Shown here piece after piece: positions 5,216-9,756 of a DNA stretch of 9,756 nucleotides (position 1 is the first letter of the stretch; each line of letters starts with the position of its first letter). Both the position numbers and the translations under genes were made by a program. The notes beneath the pieces are model-generated. The model was given only the letters and a program-made list of their open reading frames with translations, had not been told where the DNA came from and ran no database searches. Origin of the DNA: Candidatus Nanohalarchaeota archaeon (lineage in GTDB: Archaea; EX4484-52); NCBI GenBank assembly GCA_030632385.1, contig DAOVUW010000028.1, positions 1-9,756 on the forward strand. Reading direction: 5' to 3'.

Positions 5216-6274
5216 TTATATTTTGCCTCTCATTCTGGCATAAGTAGAATAACTGACATATTCTTTATCATCTATATATTCATCAATAAAAGGAGCTCTG
5301 TTTCTTATTTTTTCTATTCCCTCGCATACTCTTAATGAAAAGCTATCTGAACCTGCTCCTGAACCATAAGATGTAACTAAAATTCGATCATTGGGTTTTG
5401 CAATATCTAAAACACTGCATAATCCAAGAATGGATGAGCCAGAATAAGTATTTCCTATTTTTTCAACAACCAAAGAAGGTTTTATCTTTTCCATGGGAAT
5501 TTTGTATTTTTTCGCCATTAAGAGAGGAAATTTTCCATTAGGCATATGAAATACAATATAATCATAATCATCAATAGTTTCATTTCTTTTTTTTAATAAA
5601 GCATCTGTTGCTCCAGATACATGTCTGAAATAAGCAGGTTCTCCTGTGAATCTTCCAGCATGTCTGGGATAATCTTCTTTTGGTCTTCTCCAAAAATCAG
5701 GCGTATCTGTTGAAAAGGATACTGTATCGATAATTTCTGCACATGCATTTTTTTCATCACATAAACCCAATACAAATGATGCACCTCCAGATGCGGCAGA
5801 ATATTCCAATGCATCTCCAGGCAGACCCTGTGCTGTATCTGCTCCTATTGCAATGCCATATTTTATTTTTTTAGACTCAACCAATCCCATTATCATCTGT
5901 ATTGCAGCAGTTCCTGCTTTACATGCAAATTGTGTATCTGCAGCAGTATAATTTGGTCCTGCACCTATTGCATCACCTATAATTGTTGAAGAGGGCTTTA
6001 CAGCATAAGGGTGCGATTCAGAACCTGTGTATATTGCACCAATATCAGATTCATTTATCTGGGCTCTTTTCAATGCATTTTTTGTTGCATCAACGCCTAT
6101 TGTTACACTGTCTTCATCAACACCGGCAACAGCTTTCTCATAAATCTTAAGTCCATTTTTGATTGCTTTTTCATCAGCACCCCAGACAGTGGCTATACTT
6201 TCTGTTTTGATTCTGTATCGTGGAATATAGCACCCATAACCTAAGATTTTTGTATTTTCCATATTTTCATACAT
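5216..6274 (-). CDS. mvaS: Hydroxymethylglutaryl-CoA synthase
   Basis: Archaeal-type HMG-CoA synthase, 352 aa (family about 350), a thiolase-fold enzyme that condenses acetyl-CoA with acetoacetyl-CoA to HMG-CoA, the entry to the mevalonate route to isoprenoid lipids. Catalytic residues are visible: Glu86 in GSESHPYAVKPSS, Cys118 in FACKAGTAA (the acyl-enzyme Cys) and His243 in FHMPNGKFP. Also typical are the start GYGCYIPRYRI, GEPAYFRHVSGA and the ending SYGSGAGSDSFSL. In most archaea this gene sits next to a thiolase and a DUF35 acyl-CoA-binding protein that form a channelling complex with it; neither is here. Its ATG overlaps the stop of an 84-aa ORF (TAATG), implying coupled translation; Met5 at 6262 is a possible alternative start. 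Confidence 0.94.
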   Translation of the reverse strand: MYENMENTKILGYGCYIPRYRIKTESIATVWGADEKAIKNGLKIYEKAVAGVDEDSVTIGVDATKNALKRAQINESDIGAIYTGSESHPYAVKPSSTIIGDAIGAGPNYTAADTQFACKAGTAAIQMIMGLVESKKIKYGIAIGADTAQGLPGDALEYSAASGGASFVLGLCDEKNACAEIIDTVSFSTDTPDFWRRPKEDYPRHAGRFTGEPAYFRHVSGATDALLKKRNETIDDYDYIVFHMPNGKFPLLMAKKYKIPMEKIKPSLVVEKIGNTYSGSSILGLCSVLDIAKPNDRILVTSYGSGAGSDSFSLRVCEGIEKIRNRAPFIDEYIDDKEYVSYSTYARMRGKI

Positions 6275-6528
6275 TAATATTTCATTAAATCATTTAAAAT
6301 CTTTGGTTTGTCGTCTTTTTTATTTGATTTTAATTTACTGTTATTTGTCAGAGCAGCTATCTTTTTTTCCAATAAGGTTTGCCTTTCATATAATTTTATC
6401 AGACACACCCACATCTGCATTATTGATTCATCTTCTTTTTTTGCAATATCTTTGTAATGAAGAACGTCTTTTAATAATTGTTTTAAATACTTTTGGTCAT
6501 TTTTATTTAATTTTTTAATCCAATACAT
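6274..6528 (-). CDS. Small helical protein, unknown, coupled to mvaS
   Basis: An 84-aa, highly charged protein starting MYWIKKLNKNDQKYLKQLL. It appears wholly helical: a first helix to about residue 30, a second at about 35-63 with heptad-like spacing (MWVCLIKLYERQTLLEKKIAAL), then a Lys-rich loop and a short end helix. There is no signal peptide, membrane segment or metal motif. It is the first gene of the unit with HMG-CoA synthase, and its TAA shares a base with the mvaS ATG. The promoter is shared with the divergent GalT-like gene; the TATA centre is 26.5 nt before its ATG. I do not recognise the family. Position suggests a partner of HMG-CoA synthase, but this is only inference. Confidence 0.7.
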   Translation of the reverse strand: MYWIKKLNKNDQKYLKQLLKDVLHYKDIAKKEDESIMQMWVCLIKLYERQTLLEKKIAALTNNSKLKSNKKDDKPKILNDLMKY

Positions 6529-6548
6529 AATACTTTAAATATCATTAG

Positions 6549-6560
6549 CTTTTTAAAAAC
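6549..6560. promoter_or_regulatory. Shared TATA element, 84-aa gene and GalT-like gene
   Basis: In the 50-bp gap between ATGs at 6528 (minus) and 6579 (plus), five Ts and five As form one palindrome (6550-6559). Its centre is 26.5 nt from the left start and 24.5 nt from the right start. A single symmetric TATA could therefore drive two leaderless mRNAs. Confidence 0.55.
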
Positions 6561-6578
6561 ATTCCACATAGAGATAAT

Positions 6579-7616
6579 ATGATTACTTTTAATGTTTATT
6601 TTAAATATATTAAATTGAAATCTCCTCCAAAATTTCGTATCGATAAGCACCGGATAGAATACCGAGAAGACCCCCTTACAAAAGATGTGTGCAGAATCAA
6701 TTCAGAAAGAGTAAAAAGATCACACAGCATTTCATTAGAGGATATAGATTTGGAAGAAATAGAAACCAATGAAAAATGTCCGTTTTGCGAACAAAATCTT
6801 TTGGAAAAAACTCCTCGTTTTGAGCGCGTGATGTCAAATAAAGAGCATATTAATTACAACGATTTTGTGATGTTTCCTAATCTTTATCCTTTCGCACAAG
6901 TGCACGCAATTGGTGTTTTGACGAAAAAACACAAAGTACCCTATAGTGAGATAACAGAAAGAGAATGGGAGAGTGCATTATATACATCAATCATGTTTCT
7001 AAAAGCACAGGCAAAATATGCTCCTAATTTACTTTATCCTTCAATAAATTTTAATTATATGATGCCTTCCGGAGCCTCTCTAATTCATCCTCATGTCCAA
7101 ATTGTTGCTGATGAAACACCTTCAAATTATATTAAAAAAATTCTGGATGAAGCAAAAAGATTCCATGAAAAAAATGAAGTCAACTATTTTAAGGAATTAA
7201 TGCTTCAGGATAAACAAAGAGTAATATTACAAGACCCAGAAGTATGGTTTAAAGCAAAATTCGCTCCTTCTGCAGACAAGGAACTTTTAGGTGTTATGCA
7301 AAACAAATCTTCTTTTTGTGATATGGAAGACTTAGATATTTCAAATCTTGCGCAGAGTATTGTAAAAATATTTTCAGCTTATCAAAAAATAGGTGTTTCT
7401 TCTCTTAATATGTCTATATTTTCAGCACCAATGTGTTCAGATGAAGAAAAAAATAAAGAGTTTGATTTTTTCAATATAATAATAAGAATCATAGCAAGAC
7501 CTTCTCTAAAGGAAAATTATACATCAGACAGAGCATTTATGGAAATATTACAGCAGACTCCTGTAATTTCAACGATGCCTGAAGATTTAACAGAATCAAT
7601 GAGAAAACATATTTAA
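6579..7616 (+). CDS. GalT-like nucleotidyltransferase (HIT superfamily)
   Basis: 345 aa, the length of galactose-1-phosphate uridylyltransferase (GalT). Conserved features appear in order: CPFC at 67-70 (zinc Cys pair), FPNLYPFAQVH at 99-109, His118 in TKKHKVPYSEIT (third zinc ligand position), and SGASLIHPHVQ at 164-174, where His170 is the fourth zinc ligand and His172 the nucleophile that carries the UMP or AMP group. The enzyme swaps nucleotidyl groups between a nucleotide sugar and a sugar phosphate. The C-terminal domain is more diverged: where GalT has a His-rich strand, this has FDFFNIIIRI (295-304), with no His. Substrate is therefore uncertain: GalT, an ADP-glucose phosphorylase-like enzyme or another hexose-1-phosphate transferase. 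No sugar genes are nearby. It is leaderless by TATA spacing and followed 29 bp later by the thioredoxin-like gene. Confidence 0.8.
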   Translation: MITFNVYFKYIKLKSPPKFRIDKHRIEYREDPLTKDVCRINSERVKRSHSISLEDIDLEEIETNEKCPFCEQNLLEKTPRFERVMSNKEHINYNDFVMFPNLYPFAQVHAIGVLTKKHKVPYSEITEREWESALYTSIMFLKAQAKYAPNLLYPSINFNYMMPSGASLIHPHVQIVADETPSNYIKKILDEAKRFHEKNEVNYFKELMLQDKQRVILQDPEVWFKAKFAPSADKELLGVMQNKSSFCDMEDLDISNLAQSIVKIFSAYQKIGVSSLNMSIFSAPMCSDEEKNKEFDFFNIIIRIIARPSLKENYTSDRAFMEILQQTPVISTMPEDLTESMRKHI

Positions 7617-7628
7617 CTATATAAAAAT
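7617..7628 (+). promoter_or_regulatory. TATA box of thioredoxin-like gene
   Basis: CTATATAAAAAT overlaps no coding sequence and is centred 24.5 nt before the ATG at 7646 and 27.5 nt before the ATG at 7649. The T-tract at 7631-7637 just after it may also end the GalT-like transcript. Confidence 0.5.
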
Positions 7629-7645
7629 ACTTTTTTTAAGATATT

Positions 7646-8314
7646 ATGATGCCAAAAAAAGTCAAAAGAGATATATCTTATTCTAAATTCCTAATTGCAT
7701 TTTCACTAACTCTTTCGATATTTTTGATAGGTGTTATTGTCGGAAATTACATCCTTTCTTACAAATTTAACAAATATGCTGAATTTGAAGATGATTTAAA
7801 AATTGATTTGCTGAGTTCTGAAATAGAAGACCGCATATTAAAAGAAGCAGGATGCAATGCTACAGGACATGTTCAACTTACACAGTCTCTTTATGATCTA
7901 TCCCAAAAACTGGGCTACCTGGAAAATCAGCTCGGATGGGATAATCCAAAAGTATGGAGAATGAAAAAATATTATTCTTTGCTGGAATTAAGGCATTGGC
8001 TATATATAAATACATTAAACAAAGAATGTAATGTTAATTTCACAACAATACTTTATTTTTATTCCAATAAAGGAGATTGTCCAAAATGCGAAAGCCAGGA
8101 ATATGTGTTGAATCATCTGAAGAAAAAATACAAAAATATATTTATATACTCTTTTGATACAAACATGGAAAATGCTGCTTTAAATACAATAAAGCAGATC
8201 TATAGCGTAGATAACATAACGCCAACGCTAATATTAGAAGAAAAAGCATCGATAGGATTTATGGATTTGGAAGAAATAGAGAGTGTAATAACAAATCTGG
8301 AAGAAGACAAATGA
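7646..8314 (+). CDS. Membrane-anchored thioredoxin-fold protein
   Basis: 222 aa with a basic N-terminus (KKVKRD), one transmembrane helix at about 15-38, a charged helical stretch at about 42-125, and a C-terminal thioredoxin-like domain (about 130-220). The active-site-like motif CPKC is at 145-148 after the strand TILYFYS, and the cis-proline loop is ITPT with Pro193 after IKQIYSVDN. Cys70 and Cys128 lie outside this motif and could form a second disulfide. The topology (basic side in) places the thioredoxin domain outside the cell, suggesting a role in disulfide formation, reduction or isomerisation of exported proteins; this is inference. The start is ATG 7646 or the adjacent ATG 7649, which cannot be separated. 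No family name is certain. Confidence 0.75.
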   Translation: MMPKKVKRDISYSKFLIAFSLTLSIFLIGVIVGNYILSYKFNKYAEFEDDLKIDLLSSEIEDRILKEAGCNATGHVQLTQSLYDLSQKLGYLENQLGWDNPKVWRMKKYYSLLELRHWLYINTLNKECNVNFTTILYFYSNKGDCPKCESQEYVLNHLKKKYKNIFIYSFDTNMENAALNTIKQIYSVDNITPTLILEEKASIGFMDLEEIESVITNLEEDK

Positions 8315-8337
8315 ATTCTTTTATGCAATTCTAAAAT

Positions 8338-8354
8338 ATTTGTATTTGTTTAGC
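8338..8354 (+). repeat. Left terminal inverted repeat
   Basis: ATTTGTATTTGTTTAGC is the exact reverse complement of 9740-9756. The match stops at once inside the element. It could extend outwards, but the right flank is not available to test this. Confidence 0.85.
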
Positions 8355-8381
8355 TAATTTTCCATAATTATATGTAAAAAA

Positions 8382-8392
8382 ACTATATATGT
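8382..8392 (+). promoter_or_regulatory. TATA box of transposase gene
   Basis: ACTATATATGT is centred about 26 nt before the ATG at 8413. It overlaps the upstream in-frame ATG at 8389, which argues that 8413 is the true start and that the mRNA is leaderless. Confidence 0.5.
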
Positions 8393-8414
8393 ATATCTGC
8401 CAAAGCAGATATAT
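8391..8414 (+). repeat. Hairpin over the transposase start codon
   Basis: GTATATCTGC and GCAGATATAT pair over 9 bp plus one G-U with a CAAA loop. The right arm includes the first two bases of the ATG at 8413. In a transcript entering from outside the element this hairpin would cover the start; a transcript starting at about 8413 would lack it. Confidence 0.6.
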
Positions 8415-9744
8415 GGATGACAAAGACCTCATCATCAATGAATTAAGACTTCATATCAAAAAATTAGAAACAATAATAAAACAACAAGCAAATGAAATAT
8501 CCGAACTCAAAAAACAATTAATCAAATACATAAACCCGAACACACCTTCCTCTTCAAACAAACACTTAAAACCAAACACGCAAGGCTTGAAATCAAAAGG
8601 AACAAAAAAAGGTGCCCCTGTGGGGCACAAGGGCACAACAAGAATGCAAACCATTGACCGAACCGAAGAAATTGACACAGATATCTGTCCAAAATGCGGC
8701 AGCCACAATCTTAAAGACAAGCAGGTCTTTAAACGCATTATTGAAAACATCCCAGAACCAATCGTCCCTGAAGTTGTTGAATCCAAAATTCACAAAAAGA
8801 AATGTCTTGACTGCAAATATGTTTTCATCCCAAAGCACAACACAACTCCATTGACAGGAAAATTCGGTCTCAACATAATGATTCTTGTAATCTTCCTGAA
8901 ATTCATTTTAAGAGGCGTCTTAAGAAAGACGGCATTTTTCCTTGACTCAGGAATTGCGCTCAAATTGACGCCTGCATCTGTGAACGCAATTGTCAAAAGG
9001 GTTGCAGATGCAGCAGAAAATGAATATAATGACCTCAAAGAAAGAATACGAACAGCAAAGATTGTTTATGCAGATGAAACAAGCTTTTCAGTACTTGGCA
9101 AAAATCAATGGGTTTGGGTTTTTCGGACAGCAGAAGACATCCTGCTTGTGATACGTCCGAGTAGAGGAAATGATATTGTAAAAGAGATTCTCGGAGAAGA
9201 ATTCAGCGGAACGGTTGTCTGCGACTGCTGGAGGGCATACAATTGTTTATCAAATGCAAATCTCCAGCGTTGCTGGGCTCATTTGCTACGCAAATCAGGA
9301 GATTTAAACACGAGCGCAACAGGTAGGCATTTTCATGAAAAGCTGAAAAAATTATTCAAGCAGATAAAAACATTTAACAGCACTAATCCAACAAATGAGC
9401 AAAGGCTTGAGAAATATTCTGTGATGACAAAAGAACTCAAGAAAATAATTTCATATTATAAGCAATATGAACAAATTATTCCTGTTGCAAAATACATAAA
9501 CAACAATCTTGGAAATTGGTTTACCTGCGTCAAGATTGAAGGGGTTGAACCGACTAATAATTTTGCAGAGCGAGCAATACGGGAGACTGTAGTGGTTCGC
9601 AAAATTATTGGGGCGTTTCGGTCAGAGACAGGAAAAGAGAATTATGAGGCATTGGCGTCGTTGATTGCCTCATGGCAATTGAAAAATCTTAACTTGAAAG
9701 TAGAGCTCAAAAATATGCTGGTAAAGAATCTTTGTTTTTGCTAA
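8413..9744 (+). CDS. tnpC: IS66-family transposase TnpC
   Basis: DDE transposase, 443 aa from ATG 8413 (451 aa if the ATG at 8389 were used). Numbering from 8413: an N-terminal leucine-rich coiled coil (about 5-39), the conserved loop NPNTPSSSNKH and GAPVGHKG (about 41-74), a zinc finger with CPKC at 92-95 and CLDC at 131-134, then the catalytic domain. The acidic triad is Asp221 in YADETSFSV, Asp271 in VVCDCWRAY, and Glu386 in PTNNFAERAIR. The family block RCWAHLLRKS lies after the second Asp and IGAFRSETG near the end. The start is chosen from the TATA spacing and because the 8389 ATG lies inside the TATA box. The stop codon lies within the right inverted repeat. The ORF is intact. Confidence 0.92.
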   Translation: MDDKDLIINELRLHIKKLETIIKQQANEISELKKQLIKYINPNTPSSSNKHLKPNTQGLKSKGTKKGAPVGHKGTTRMQTIDRTEEIDTDICPKCGSHNLKDKQVFKRIIENIPEPIVPEVVESKIHKKKCLDCKYVFIPKHNTTPLTGKFGLNIMILVIFLKFILRGVLRKTAFFLDSGIALKLTPASVNAIVKRVADAAENEYNDLKERIRTAKIVYADETSFSVLGKNQWVWVFRTAEDILLVIRPSRGNDIVKEILGEEFSGTVVCDCWRAYNCLSNANLQRCWAHLLRKSGDLNTSATGRHFHEKLKKLFKQIKTFNSTNPTNEQRLEKYSVMTKELKKIISYYKQYEQIIPVAKYINNNLGNWFTCVKIEGVEPTNNFAERAIRETVVVRKIIGAFRSETGKENYEALASLIASWQLKNLNLKVELKNMLVKNLCFC

Positions 9745-9756
9745 ACAAATACAAAT
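9740..9756 (-). repeat. Right terminal inverted repeat
   Basis: Seventeen bases that are the exact reverse complement of the left repeat. The transposase stop TAA (9742-9744) is inside it. It coincides with the last base of the window. Confidence 0.85.

Larger units (their letters stand above)
8338..9756 (+). mobile_element. IS66-family insertion sequence (ISBst12-like)
   Basis: A single-transposase element bounded by 17-bp perfect inverted repeats (8338-8354 and 9740-9756), about 1.42 kb. There are no tnpA or tnpB accessory genes, as in the ISBst12 subgroup of IS66. The left end sits 24 bp after the stop of the thioredoxin-like gene, so no gene is broken on that side. The right repeat is flush with the window end, so the outer boundary and the 8-bp target duplication usual for IS66 cannot be checked. 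The ORF is intact, suggesting recent or current activity. Confidence 0.85.

Noticed and set aside
8389..8412. Upstream transposase start at ATG 8389
   Set aside because: This ATG is inside the TATA box; the promoter spacing fits the ATG at 8413.
8612..8628. GC-rich perfect 7-bp hairpin (GTGCCCC, TGT loop, GGGGCAC)
   Set aside because: It falls on the codons for the conserved GAPVGHKG motif of IS66 transposases, so it is probably a by-product of coding; no T-tract follows.
1..9756. CRISPR array, toxin-antitoxin, phage or defence island
   Set aside because: No regular direct repeats with spacers and no such gene families were seen; apart from the IS66 element the genes are housekeeping or unknown.

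Overview
The window looks like a piece of an AT-rich archaeal genome, most likely a small-genome DPANN-type lineage (Woesearchaeota/Pacearchaeota-like); the lineage is inferred from overall character, not proven. Archaeal signs are Spt4, eS24 and eS31 in one operon, an archaeal-type uS2, archaeal-type HMG-CoA synthase, ADP-forming acetyl-CoA synthetase beta subunit, tRNAs without encoded CCA, a tRNA with an intron at position 37/38, and TATA boxes centred about 24-28 nt before the start codon of nearly every first gene, which implies mostly leaderless mRNAs.

Layout, left to right. Minus strand 1-1374: acdB (ADP-forming acetyl-CoA synthetase beta) followed by an NAD kinase that runs off the left edge. 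A 53-bp divergent promoter with one central TTTAAA separates these from a plus-strand operon at 1428-2244: spt4, eS24, eS31 (which seems to start at ATC) and a 42-residue single-pass membrane peptide. Positions 2245-2616 are mostly non-coding, with one doubtful 58-codon minus ORF. Then come pssA (CDP-archaeol/CDP-DAG serine transferase) and a divergent protein with the two-repeat pattern of TATA-binding protein, then tRNA-Trp(CCA).

On the minus strand follow tRNA-Thr(UGU) with a 29-nt intron, uS2 with a long charged N-terminal tail, HMG-CoA synthase, and an 84-residue helical protein whose stop overlaps the HMG-CoA synthase start. A second 50-bp divergent promoter, again with one central palindromic TATA, separates these from a GalT/HIT-superfamily nucleotidyltransferase and a membrane-anchored thioredoxin-fold protein. 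The right end is a single-ORF IS66-family insertion sequence (ISBst12-like) with 17-bp perfect terminal inverted repeats; the right repeat is flush with the end of the window.

Functionally this is mainly housekeeping: transcription and translation factors, membrane lipid synthesis (mevalonate pathway entry and a polar head-group step), acetyl-CoA/ATP metabolism and NADP supply. The most unusual items are the degenerate TBP-like protein beside pssA, the non-ATG start of eS31, the two symmetric shared-TATA divergent promoters, the tRNA-Thr intron carrying a copy of its own anticodon-stem strand, and a hairpin that would hide the transposase start codon in read-through transcripts but be absent from its own leaderless transcript.
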